Below, one piece after another: positions 29,109 to 37,015 of a stretch of 64,000 bases of DNA (the first letter of the stretch is position 1; each line of letters starts with the position of its first letter). The position numbers and the translations under genes are program-made. The notes beneath the pieces were generated by a model. It was given only the letters and a program-made list of their open reading frames with translations, searched no databases and had not been told where the DNA came from. This DNA comes from VRUE01 sp963728365 (GTDB taxonomy: Bacteria; Actinomycetota; Thermoleophilia; Solirubrobacterales; 70-9): the NCBI GenBank assembly GCA_963728365.1, contig CAVSJI010000001.1, positions 1,984,001 through 2,048,000 on the forward strand, written 5' to 3'.

Positions 29109-30452
29109 CTATCGCTCCAGCAGCGCGACGCACTCGATGTGCGGGGTCTGGGGGAACATGTCGACGGGGCGGACGCGGCGCAGGGCATAGCCGGCCTCGA
29201 CCATCTGTGCGGCGTTCGGAGCGAGCGTGGTCGGGTTGCAGGAGACGTAGACGATGCGCTTCGCCTCGCACTCGAGCACGCGGCGGACGATCTTCTGCGA
29301 GAGCCCGGCGCGGGGCGGGTCGATGACGACCACGTCAGGCTTGCCGGCCTTCTCGATCAGGGGACGGACGCCGGTGCGGGCGCTGCCCGCCATGAAGCGG
29401 GCGTTCTCGATTCGGTTGGCGGCGGCGTTGCGCTCCGCGTCGGCGATCGCCTCGGGGACGATCTCCAGGCCCCAGACCTCGCCGGCGCGTTTCGCCATCG
29501 TCAGCCCGATCGTGCCGATCCCGCAGTAGAGATCGAAGACTCGCTCGCGGCCGCTGAGCTCGGCGTACTCCGCGGTCACCGCGTAGAGACGCTCGGCCAT
29601 CTCGGTATTGGTCTGGAAGAAGGCTCCGTGCGACATCTCCAGCTTCAGGTCGAAGAGCTCCTCGCGCAGCCGCTCCTCGCCGAGCACCCCGGTGGGGCCG
29701 TCGGTACCGCCCGAGTCGCCCTCGATCGCGGTGTGCAGGTCGACCGGTGGCTTGGGGAAGCGGGCGGCGGAGGTGACCAGGCGGGTCTGGATCTGGCCGG
29801 TGCGCCAGCCCTCGCGGACGACCAGGTTGCGCAGCACGCCACGCCGTGCCCGCGGGTCGAAGACCGGGACAGCCTCGCGGCGCGCCCACTCGCGGACGGC
29901 GTTGCGGGCGGCGTTTCCGCGCTCGGAGGCCAGGTGGCAGTCCTCTACGTCGACCACCAGGTCCCAGCGCCCGCGGGCGTGAAAGCCGAGGGTCGATTCC
30001 CCGTCGCGCTCGCCGAAGGAGTACTCGAGCTTGTTGCGGTATCGCCAGCCCTCCAGCGCCGGCTCGATCTCCTCCAGCTCGAAGCCTTCGAGGCCGCCGA
30101 TCCGACGCAGCGCTTCGTCGACCTGCTCGCGCTTCTGCGAGAGCTGGCGCTCGTAGGAGAGTCCCTGCCAGGGGGCGCCCGGGCAGGGCTCGCCCTCATG
30201 CACGCAGACGTCGGCGATCCGCTCGGCGCCCGGTCGCAGCAGCTCGACCGTACGCGCCTCGGCGAAGCGCTTCTTCGCGTTGGTGATCTCGGCCCGCACC
30301 CGGTCGCCGGGCAGCGCGCCGGCGACGAAGACGACCAGCCCGTCGCTGCGCGCCAGGCCGCGCCCGCCCTGGGCGAGAGATTCGATCTCGACCTCGAGCT
30401 GCTCGCCCCGGCGCGGGCGCGATGCCGGCCCAGCGCCGGTGGCGTGCTCCAT
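29109..30452 (-). CDS. 23S rRNA (uracil-C5)-methyltransferase, RlmD/RumA type
   Basis: 447 residues. N-terminal TRAM domain (EQLEVEIESLAQGGRGLARS), cysteine cluster CVHEGEPCPGAPWQ, long central domain, and C-terminal SAM methyltransferase: VFDLYCGIGTIGLTMAKRAG, VIDPPRAGLSQK, VYVSCNPTTLA with the catalytic Cys, and terminal DMFPQTPHIECVALLER. These are the TrmA/RlmD/RlmC-family hallmarks; the exact target uridine is inferred from family only. It starts at 30452, next to the stop of the Lys-rich gene. Confidence 0.9.
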   Translation of the reverse strand: MEHATGAGPASRPRRGEQLEVEIESLAQGGRGLARSDGLVVFVAGALPGDRVRAEITNAKKRFAEARTVELLRPGAERIADVCVHEGEPCPGAPWQGLSYERQLSQKREQVDEALRRIGGLEGFELEEIEPALEGWRYRNKLEYSFGERDGESTLGFHARGRWDLVVDVEDCHLASERGNAARNAVREWARREAVPVFDPRARRGVLRNLVVREGWRTGQIQTRLVTSAARFPKPPVDLHTAIEGDSGGTDGPTGVLGEERLREELFDLKLEMSHGAFFQTNTEMAERLYAVTAEYAELSGRERVFDLYCGIGTIGLTMAKRAGEVWGLEIVPEAIADAERNAAANRIENARFMAGSARTGVRPLIEKAGKPDVVVIDPPRAGLSQKIVRRVLECEAKRIVYVSCNPTTLAPNAAQMVEAGYALRRVRPVDMFPQTPHIECVALLER

Positions 30453-30905
30453 CTAAGGCAGTTTCTTGCGCGCGCTGCGCGCCGCCTGCGTCGCCTGTTT
30501 GCGCACTGGCTCGGCCCGGCCGCCGACCTCGCGTCGCGCCTGCTTGATCAGCCGTTCCAGCTCTTTGAGCATCGAGTCGGTCTGGCGCCGACCCTTCTTG
30601 ATCAGGTCGGAGAGCATCTTCTCGGCGTCGCCGCGGGTCATGCGACCGCGTTTGACGGCGTCGTCAACGACCTCCTGCAGGCGGTCGCGACTCAGGGTGA
30701 CGTTGCGTTCAAGGCTCTCGCGGAACTGCTCGACGCTCTTGTCGAGGCCAGTCACCGAGCCGCGGCTCGTCCCCTTTTTCGCGGCCGGTTTCCTTTTCGG
30801 CGTTTTCGCTTTGGCTTTGCTTTTCTTCGGAGCTTTCCTGGCGGCGGCTTTTTTCGCTTTGGTTCTTTTCGCCGCTTTGCCGGTGGACTCTTTTTTGGCC
30901 GCCAT
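30453..30905 (-). CDS. Lysine/alanine-rich protein with histone H1-like tail and coiled-coil domain
   Basis: 150 residues. The first 45 are a Lys/Ala/Pro tail (KAKKAAARKAPKKSKAKAKT) like bacterial H1-type DNA-binding tails; residues 50-125 are amphipathic helix resembling phasin/PHA-granule-type coiled coils (LDKSVEQFRESLERN, GRMTRGDAEKMLSDLIKKGR), and the end is again basic. Possibly nucleoid- or granule-associated; the function is not known. Its stop abuts the RlmD start, so they are probably co-transcribed. Confidence 0.75.
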   Translation of the reverse strand: MAAKKESTGKAAKRTKAKKAAARKAPKKSKAKAKTPKRKPAAKKGTSRGSVTGLDKSVEQFRESLERNVTLSRDRLQEVVDDAVKRGRMTRGDAEKMLSDLIKKGRRQTDSMLKELERLIKQARREVGGRAEPVRKQATQAARSARKKLP

Positions 30906-30988
30906 CTGCGTGTGCCTCCTGGTTCGTTTGCGCCGGGCTACGTGCCTGCTGACGGAACTTCACGTCTGACTATCTCATTCCTGCTCGG

Positions 30989-31855
30989 CTAACCGCTTGC
31001 TGTGATCTCGAAACGCGCCTCGACCGGCGCGTGGTCGGAGAGGCGCAGGGCCAGCCTCTCGCGGCGCAGCTCGCGGGCGGCGGCAGGCCAGACGGTGGTC
31101 GGGCGGACGGGCGTCAGGCCGCGGGCGAGCAGGTGGTCGATCGTCTGCGGCCCGGTGATGCCCTCGAGGCCGAATCGTTCGCGCAGCTCGTCGAACGCCG
31201 CAGGATCCTCGGCGGGTCTCAGGTTGAGGTCGCCGCCGAAGAGCAGCGGCGCCTGCTCCGCCCAGGCCGTCGCCGCCTCGGCCGCGCGCAGCACCTCCGC
31301 CGTGGCGATCGCCGGCCGGTCGTTGGTCGCGTGCAGGTTGGCGACGCAGAGCCCGGCGGCGGTCCGGGTGAGCGCCATAGCCCGCCGCTCCGGCCCTCCG
31401 GCGTGGATCGTCACCTCCCGCCGCTCCACGATCGCCCGGTTCCGGTGCGCCTTTTGCGGTCTATGACCACTTAAGGCGCACCGGAGTGGGCTGCGGACGA
31501 GGGTCAGGTTCGAGCCACCCTCGCCGGAGGCGATCAGGTCGGGGTTGAGGCGGGCGGCAGCGGCGCGCAGGGAGCCGAAGGAGTTGCGCGAGGTGAGGGC
31601 GCGGTGCACCTCGGCGCCGCAGGCGCGGGCGAGGTGTGCGGCGAAGCGCGGTGGGCACTCCTGGAGCAGTGCGATGTCCCACTCAGCGCCCGCCAGCACC
31701 TCGGCGAACTCGGCGAGCAGGTCGCGGTTGACCTGCAGGTGAGTCGCGTTACGCTCGGTGATTCGCAGCAACCTCGAGCGCCAGGTGAAGAGCTCCGGGT
31801 CGGGTGGGAAGTCACGCCCGTGGAAGAGGTTCCAGCTGACGGCGGTGAATTCCAC
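30989..31855 (-). CDS. Endonuclease/exonuclease/phosphatase-family protein interrupted in frame by a 47-bp-type repeat
   Basis: 288 residues, cytoplasmic (no signal peptide). EEP motifs: FTAVSWNLFHGRDFP, DIALLQECPP (catalytic Glu), LCVANLHATND, LLFGGDLNLRPAED and LRLSDHAPVEARFEI (terminal SDH). Residues LRCALSGHRPQKAHRNRA in the middle are the in-frame translation of the palindromic repeat at 31440-31485, so the protein carries a repeat-coded insert between VRSP and IVERREVTI. Divergent from argF with 18 bp between starts. Confidence 0.82.
   Translation of the reverse strand: MEFTAVSWNLFHGRDFPPDPELFTWRSRLLRITERNATHLQVNRDLLAEFAEVLAGAEWDIALLQECPPRFAAHLARACGAEVHRALTSRNSFGSLRAAAARLNPDLIASGEGGSNLTLVRSPLRCALSGHRPQKAHRNRAIVERREVTIHAGGPERRAMALTRTAAGLCVANLHATNDRPAIATAEVLRAAEAATAWAEQAPLLFGGDLNLRPAEDPAAFDELRERFGLEGITGPQTIDHLLARGLTPVRPTTVWPAAARELRRERLALRLSDHAPVEARFEITASG
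31440..31485. repeat. 46-bp dispersed palindromic repeat, family A copy 3 (inside a gene)
   Basis: TTCCGGTGCGCC...GGCGCACCGGA around CTATGACCAC, lying wholly in the coding sequence 30989-31855. The host frame stays open across it, adding about 15 residues. Confidence 0.88.
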
Positions 31856-31873
31856 GCACGTAGTATCCGGTGC

Positions 31874-32758
31874 TTGAAGCGGGACTTTCTCACCGGCGAA
31901 GAGTTGGGCGCCTTCGAGCTGGGCAAGCTGCTCGATCGCGCCGCGGAGCTGAAGGCGGGTCGGGGCGAGCGCCTGGGCGCCGGCTCGCTTGCCGGGCGCA
32001 GCATCGCCCTGGTCTTCCAGAAGCCCTCAACCCGCACGCGGGTCTCATTCGAGGTTGGGGTCGCCGAGCTAGGCGCGACGCCGATCGTGCTGCGCGGCGA
32101 CGAAATGCAGTTCTCGCGCGGGGAGTCCGCCGGCGATACGGCGCGGGTGCTCTCCCGTTACGTCGACGCGATCGTGGTCCGCTCCGGCTCGCACGAGGCG
32201 GTCGCCGAGCTCGCTGCAGCGGCCGAGGTGCCGGTCGTCAACGCGCTCACCCCGCTGCATCACCCCTGCCAGGCGCTCGCCGACCTGCTGACGATGCGCG
32301 AGCGCAGCGGCGATCTCGCCGGGCAGCGCCTTGCCTACGTCGGAGACGGCAACAACGTCGCCCGATCGCTGACGGTCGCCGGCGAGCTGGCCGACATCGA
32401 GGTCGTCGTCGCCGCCCCCGCGGGCTACCAGCTCGAGCAGGGGCACGGGGCGAAGCTGACCGCCGATCCGCGTGACGCCGTCGCCGGCGCCGACGCGATC
32501 TACACCGACGTCTGGGTCAGCATGGGCGACGAGGCCGAGGCCGAGCGCCGGCGGGCCGACCTGGCGCCGTTCCGCATCGACGCCGACCTGCTCGCCGCCG
32601 CCAAGGACGAGGCGATCGTGCTCCACTGCCTGCCGGCCCACCCGGGCGAGGAGATAACCGCGGACGTGCTCTACGGCGAGCGCTCCGCCGTCTGGGACCA
32701 GGCCGAGAACCGCCTGCACGCCCAGAAGGCGCTGCTGGAGACGCTGCTCGCCGGCTGA
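31874..32758 (+). CDS. argF: Ornithine carbamoyltransferase
   Basis: Carbamoyl phosphate plus ornithine to citrulline, arginine synthesis. 294 residues from TTG 31874 (LKRDFLTGEELGAFELG). Motifs: carbamoyl-phosphate site KPSTRTRVSFE, HPCQALADLLT, DVWVSMGDEAE and ornithine/Cys loop HCLPAHPGEEI. Other arg genes are not in the window. lgt starts 3 bp after its stop, so argF-lgt-prmC-lysS form a tight plus-strand run. Confidence 0.94.
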   Translation: MKRDFLTGEELGAFELGKLLDRAAELKAGRGERLGAGSLAGRSIALVFQKPSTRTRVSFEVGVAELGATPIVLRGDEMQFSRGESAGDTARVLSRYVDAIVVRSGSHEAVAELAAAAEVPVVNALTPLHHPCQALADLLTMRERSGDLAGQRLAYVGDGNNVARSLTVAGELADIEVVVAAPAGYQLEQGHGAKLTADPRDAVAGADAIYTDVWVSMGDEAEAERRRADLAPFRIDADLLAAAKDEAIVLHCLPAHPGEEITADVLYGERSAVWDQAENRLHAQKALLETLLAG

Positions 32759-32761
32759 GCG

Positions 32762-33553
32762 ATGCACCCCGAGCTGAACATCGGGCCGCTGACCCTGCAG
32801 ACCTTCGGGCTGATGTTCGCGCTCGCCTTCCTCGCCGCCGGGGCGTTGATCGCGAAGCGGTTGAAGGAGATCGGCAAGCCGGTCGACTGGGCCTACGAGA
32901 TGGGCTTCGCGGCGCTTACCGGCGGCATCGTCGGCTCGCGCGTCTACTTCGTGATCCAGAACTACGATTCGGTCAAGGACGACCTGCTCGGCAACCTCTT
33001 CTCCGGCTCGGGCCTGGTCTGGTACGGCGGCGCGATCGGCGGCGCCCTCGCTGTCCTCGCCTGGGCCTGGTACCGGGGCTTCCTCAATTTCAGGTTGCTC
33101 GACTTGACGGCGCCGGCCCTGGCCCTGGGTTACGCGATCGGGCGCTGTGGTTGCCAGCTCTCCGGCGACGGCGACTATGGCAAGCCCTGGGACGGGCCCT
33201 GGGCGATGTCCTACCCGCACGGCACGGTGCCCACCGAGCGCACGGTGCACCCGACGCCGGTCTACGAGACGCTGGCGATGGGATTGGGTGCCTGGCTGCT
33301 CTGGCAGCTGCGCGACCGCTTCCGGGCGGGGGTGCTTTTCGCGATCTACCTGCTTTACGCCGGAGCCGAGCGCTTCCTGGTCGAGTTCCTGCGCCGCAAC
33401 CACCATGTCTTCGCCGGGCTGACGGCAGCTCAGCTCGAGAGCCTCGGGATGATGGCGGCGGGCGCCGTCTGGATCGTTGCGGTGCGCCGGCGACACGGTA
33501 CGCTTTCGGCGATGGCCGCCACCAAATCGATCCAGCCCGTACCGGGCTCGTAG
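32762..33553 (+). CDS. lgt: Prolipoprotein diacylglyceryl transferase
   Basis: Membrane enzyme that adds diacylglycerol to the lipobox Cys of prolipoproteins. 263 residues with about seven helices. LWYGGAIGG-like (VWYGGAIGGALAV), signature GRCGCQLSGDGDYG and HPTPVYETL are diagnostic. ATG 32762, three bases after the argF stop. The C-terminus is slightly long. Confidence 0.94.
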   Translation: MHPELNIGPLTLQTFGLMFALAFLAAGALIAKRLKEIGKPVDWAYEMGFAALTGGIVGSRVYFVIQNYDSVKDDLLGNLFSGSGLVWYGGAIGGALAVLAWAWYRGFLNFRLLDLTAPALALGYAIGRCGCQLSGDGDYGKPWDGPWAMSYPHGTVPTERTVHPTPVYETLAMGLGAWLLWQLRDRFRAGVLFAIYLLYAGAERFLVEFLRRNHHVFAGLTAAQLESLGMMAAGAVWIVAVRRRHGTLSAMAATKSIQPVPGS

Positions 33554-33555
33554 CG

Positions 33556-34392
33556 GTGGCAGCCCAGACGGAAGGCGCGCCGCCGCAGGCGAGCGCCGCC
33601 GAGATCATCGAGCAGTCCGCTGAAGCGATCGCCGCCGCCGGCTGCGAGGCTCCGGAGGCCGATGCCCTGGCGCTGGTCGCCAAGGCGCTGGCGATCCCGA
33701 CCGAGGACTTAAGGCGCGACGGCGCGACCGAGGTGACCGCCGAGGCGCGGGCGGAGATCGAACGCTTCGTCGCACGGCGCGGCGAGCGCGAGCCGCTCGC
33801 GTACATCCTCGGTGCGGTTCCCTTTCGCGGAATCGAGATCGGGGTCGACGAGCGGGTGCTGATTCCGCGGCGCGAGACCGAGCTGCTGGTCGAGATCGGC
33901 GCCGAGCTGCCACGGAGCGCGCGCGTCCACGAGGTCGGCACCGGTTCCGGCGCGATTGCCCTGGCGTTGCTCAGCGAGCGTCCCGACCTGCGCCTCACCG
34001 CGTCCGATCTATCGCCCGAGGCAGCCGAGAAAGCGCGCGAGAACGCGGCGCGGCTCGGCATACCGCTCGAGGTGACGGTGACCGCCGGAATCCCCGAGCA
34101 CGTCGACGACGTCGACTTGCTGATCGCCAACCTGCCCTACATCACCGATACCTCGATTGACGAGCGCTCGCCCGAGATCCGTCGCGAGCCCGAGATCGCA
34201 GTGCTCGGCGAAAGCGGCGAGGACGGCCTCGGCGTTATCCGCGAGCTGATCGCAGAAACGCCGAGCGGCTGGCGTATGGCGCTCGAGCACGACACCCACC
34301 ACGGTCCGGCGATGCGCAAGTTGCTGTGCGAGGCGGAGACACGGCGCGACCATCGCGGCGACGAGCGAGTCACCGCCGGCCTGGCGCCGTGA
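33556..34392 (+). CDS. prmC: Peptide chain release factor N5-glutamine methyltransferase
   Basis: Methylates the GGQ glutamine of release factors. 278 residues from GTG 33556, two bases after the lgt stop. Helical N-domain, then a SAM fold: REPLAYILGAVPFRGIEIGV, RVLIPRRETELLVE, VHEVGTGSGAIALALL and NLPYI (catalytic NPPY with Leu in place of Pro). Its stop overlaps the lysS GTG (GTGA). Confidence 0.9.
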   Translation: MAAQTEGAPPQASAAEIIEQSAEAIAAAGCEAPEADALALVAKALAIPTEDLRRDGATEVTAEARAEIERFVARRGEREPLAYILGAVPFRGIEIGVDERVLIPRRETELLVEIGAELPRSARVHEVGTGSGAIALALLSERPDLRLTASDLSPEAAEKARENAARLGIPLEVTVTAGIPEHVDDVDLLIANLPYITDTSIDERSPEIRREPEIAVLGESGEDGLGVIRELIAETPSGWRMALEHDTHHGPAMRKLLCEAETRRDHRGDERVTAGLAP

Positions 34393-35897
34393 GCGACGGG
34401 GCCCCTCCGAAGGCAGAGCTGCCGGAGGGCTCACCCGAGAAGGTTCGCCGCGAGAAGCTCGAGCAGTTGCGGGCGGAAGGGATAGAGCCGTATCCGCACG
34501 AGGGATTTCCCGACCGCGACAAGATCGCGGCAATCCTCGCGGCGCATGACCCGGAGCGGCTGGGCGAGGGCGAGCACCCCGAGCTCGCGTACCGGATCGC
34601 GGGCCGCGTGGTCGGGCGCCGGGGCCATGGCAAGACGATCTTCCTCGACGTTCGTGACCTGAGCGGCTCGATCCAGGCCTACGCGCGGGTCGACGCGCTC
34701 GGCGAGGAGGCCTTCGGGCGCATCGACGCCCTCGACATCGGCGACGTGGTTGGCATCGAGGGCGTCCTCCACGTCACCAAGCGCGGGCAGCTGGCGCTGG
34801 CGGTGCGCGGGTGCGCGATGCTCGGCAAGGCTCTGCGCGACCCACCCGACCTCTTCCACGGCATCTCCGATCCCGAGGTTCGCTACCGCCAGCGTGAGCT
34901 CGACCTGATGGCGAACGAGCGCTCGCGCAAGACCTTCATGCTGCGGGCGAGGCTGGTCGCGGCAATCCGCAAGTACCTCGATGAGCGCGACTTTGTCGAA
35001 GTCGAAACGCCGATCCTGCAGACCCTCGCCGGCGGCGCCGCGGCCCGCCCCTTCTCCACTCACCACCACGCGCTCAACCGCGAACTTTTCCTGCGCACCG
35101 CGACCGAGCTCTACCTGAAGCGGGCGATCGTCGGCGGCTTCGAGAACGTCTACGAGCTGAGCAGGTTCTTCCGCAACGAGGGCCTCTCGCCCAAACACAA
35201 CCCCGAGTTCACGATGCTCGAGTGGTTCCTCAGCTGCGCTGGCTACGAGGGCGTGATGGCCTTCGCCGAGGAGATGATCGCGAGCGTGGTCGAGCAGGTC
35301 CTGGGGACGACTGTGGTCGAGCGCCGCGGACAGAAGATCGACTTCAAGGCGCCGTGGAAGCGGGTCACGCTGCAAGAGGCGATCCGCGAGGAGACCGGCG
35401 TCGACATCCTCACGGCGAGCCGCGAGGAGCTGGTCGGCCTGCTCGACGACGAGGTCGAGCCGGGGGCGGACTGGGCCTGGATCGTCGATGAGATCCAGGG
35501 CAAGCTGATCGAGCCGAAGCTGATCCAGCCCACCTTCCTGGTCGACTTGCCGCGCGAGCTCTGGCCGACGGTGAAGCCGCTGCCCGAGCACCCGGAGCTA
35601 CTGGGCGAGGCCTTCGACGGCGTCATCGACGGCATCGAGATCATCGGCGGCGGCACCGACACCAACGACGCCGACATGCAGCGCGAGAATTTCGTCCGCC
35701 AGCGCCAGCGCCGCCACCCCGAGAGCGAGGAGGCGCCCTACCCGAGCGACGACGAGTTCGTGCGGGCGCTCGAATACGGATCGCTCCCGGCGGGCGGCTC
35801 GGGCATCGGCATCGACCGCCTGACGATGATCCTCGCCGACGCGGAGAACCTGCGCGACGTGATCCTCTTTCCCTCGATGCGCCCGGAGGCTTCCTAA
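34389..35897 (+). CDS. lysS: Class II lysyl-tRNA synthetase with atypical amino-acid-site region
   Basis: 502 residues from GTG 34389. OB-fold anticodon domain (AGRVVGRRGHGKTIFLDVRD), class II core: YRQRELDLMANERSRKTF, FVEVETPILQTLAGGAAARPF, ELYLKRAIVGGFENVYEL, FRNEGLSPKHNPEFTMLEWF (motif 2) and GSGIGIDRLTMIL (motif 3). Where canonical LysRS has a GREIxNGFSELNDP-like loop, this protein has DGIEIIGGGTDTNDADMQ, and PLA(R/K) of PxEISPLAK is replaced by WPTVKP. Overall length and order fit LysRS well; specificity should be regarded as probable. The last protein gene before tRNA-Val and the island. Confidence 0.85.
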   Translation: MSDGAPPKAELPEGSPEKVRREKLEQLRAEGIEPYPHEGFPDRDKIAAILAAHDPERLGEGEHPELAYRIAGRVVGRRGHGKTIFLDVRDLSGSIQAYARVDALGEEAFGRIDALDIGDVVGIEGVLHVTKRGQLALAVRGCAMLGKALRDPPDLFHGISDPEVRYRQRELDLMANERSRKTFMLRARLVAAIRKYLDERDFVEVETPILQTLAGGAAARPFSTHHHALNRELFLRTATELYLKRAIVGGFENVYELSRFFRNEGLSPKHNPEFTMLEWFLSCAGYEGVMAFAEEMIASVVEQVLGTTVVERRGQKIDFKAPWKRVTLQEAIREETGVDILTASREELVGLLDDEVEPGADWAWIVDEIQGKLIEPKLIQPTFLVDLPRELWPTVKPLPEHPELLGEAFDGVIDGIEIIGGGTDTNDADMQRENFVRQRQRRHPESEEAPYPSDDEFVRALEYGSLPAGGSGIGIDRLTMILADAENLRDVILFPSMRPEAS

Positions 35898-35962
35898 ATC
35901 GCCGTCAGCATCGCCACCGCGCCCCAGTCGCTCCCGGTGTGTTCCATAATCAAGAGCGGCCT

Positions 35963-36035
35963 GGGCGGTTAGCTCAGTTGGGAGAGCGCCTGCCTTACAA
36001 GCAGGAGGTCACTGGTTCGAGCCCGGTACCGCCCA
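35963..36035 (+). tRNA. tRNA-Val (anticodon UAC), hybrid gene at the left island end
   Basis: 73 nt: acceptor GGGCGGT/ACCGCCC, D-arm TAGCTCAGTTGGGAGAGC, anticodon loop CTTACAA (UAC, valine) closed by CCTGC/GCAGG, T-loop TTCGAGC, discriminator A, no encoded CCA. The T-stem (ACTGG/CCGGT) has a U-G pair and differs from the T-stem of all other tRNA-Val pieces in the window, so the 3' third was probably supplied by the island; the 5' part including GCCTTACAAGCAGGAGGTC is chromosomal. Confidence 0.93.
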
Positions 36036-36375
36036 TGGTGGGAAGGTGCTGCTAATTGGCGGGTTCTGGGTCAGGACGCGCGAGGATGACCGCGATGCGG
36101 GGCGCTCCGTTTCGGGCACGAGTGCCCGAAACGGCGGCGATTGCCCTGGATCGGCGGCGATTCGCGCCGATTCGGACTCGCTTTAGCGCGCGAGCGGAGC
36201 TACGTTGCGCGACCCAAGACATATGGCCCCGGCGACGCGCCAACGCCCCGGGGCCTGGCACCGAAGAACCAGCTTCGATGCACGCCGATTCTCCCAAAGC
36301 ACTCTACGTGCCGGGTAGAGCGACGGCCCTGATCTGAGCGGCTCTTTCGGTGTCCCGACCGGAAGGAGGGGCGCC
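36036..36375 (+). other. Left-end non-coding region of the island with palindrome, direct repeats and hairpin
   Basis: 340 bp without a convincing gene. It holds a 12-bp-arm perfect palindrome (CCGTTTCGGGCA/TGCCCGAAACGG, 36107-36134), a direct repeat CGGCGGCGATT at 36132-36142 and 36152-36162 (20-bp spacing), and a GC hairpin 36225-36255 followed by CACCGAAGAACCAGCTTCG. Likely integrase arm sites and a control region for the genes that follow. A 19-codon ORF at 36278-36337 is not supported further. Confidence 0.6.
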
Positions 36376-36789
36376 ATGCCCGACATCACCGCGACGATCG
36401 ACCGCCACCAGCGCGACGGCCTCTACGAGCTGGTCCGCAACCACCTCGGCGCGATCAGCGACCTCTGGATCGCGCTGGAGGAGAACGAGGACTTCGCCAC
36501 CGCCGAGCGGCTCGGCCTGGAATTCAGCGAAGACCTCCGGCTGCTGGCCGATATCGGCTGGCAGCCACGCGAAGAGCGCGAGGCCTTCGAGCTGACCATG
36601 CCGGCCCTCGACCTGATGGAAGCCCTGAAGCGCCTGCACGACGAAGCCGAACGGGTGCTCCTGGAGTCGGGCACCGAGCGCGAGTCACGGGAAGCCGACG
36701 CCGAGACCAACGCCCGCTTCCAGCTCGGCCTCGACGCCTGCGAGGAAGTCCTCGTCGACCTCGACGACCGGGAAGGTGGGCGAGCATGA
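36376..36789 (+). CDS. Hypothetical acidic helical protein, island unit 1
   Basis: 137 residues, almost all helix, acidic (LRLLADIGWQPREEREAFEL, MEALKRLHDEAERVLLE). GAAGGAGG just upstream of ATG 36376. Not recognised. Its end overlaps the next gene by ATGA, and it is the first gene of a continuous plus-strand operon, so it probably belongs to the mobility or regulatory part of the element. Confidence 0.65.
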   Translation: MPDITATIDRHQRDGLYELVRNHLGAISDLWIALEENEDFATAERLGLEFSEDLRLLADIGWQPREEREAFELTMPALDLMEALKRLHDEAERVLLESGTERESREADAETNARFQLGLDACEEVLVDLDDREGGRA

Positions 36790-37013
36790 CCGCCGCGAAG
36801 AAACGTCTTCGGCCCGGAGAGCTGGACGGCCAGGTGCTCGCCTACATGCGCAAGCACCACGGCGACGGCCCTCTGACCGCGAGCACGATCGCCAAGGGCA
36901 TCGGCCGCTCCTCTGGCGCCATCGCCAACTGCCTTGGTCGGCTGGCGAAAGACAAAAAGGTGCGCCAGGCCAAGCGCAAGCCGCGTGCCTTCGTCGTCGG
37001 GGAGGCGAAGTAG
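36786..37013 (+). CDS. Small winged-helix-like DNA-binding protein
   Basis: 75 residues, basic: GELDGQVLAYMRKHHGDGPL, TASTIAKGIGRSSGAIANCL and GRLAKDKKVRQAKRKPRAF read as a helix-turn-helix with a wing, as in small MarR/TrmB-type proteins. Overlaps the previous stop (ATGA) and ends 3 bp before the SSB-like gene. Probably a regulator or DNA-binding accessory of the element. Confidence 0.65.
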   Translation: MTAAKKRLRPGELDGQVLAYMRKHHGDGPLTASTIAKGIGRSSGAIANCLGRLAKDKKVRQAKRKPRAFVVGEAK

Positions 37014-37015
37014 CC

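Noticed and set aside
36056..36337. A 93-codon frame in the left end of the island
   Set aside because: It covers the palindrome, direct repeats and hairpin, has no ribosome site, and codon content looks non-coding apart from the short NAPGP match.
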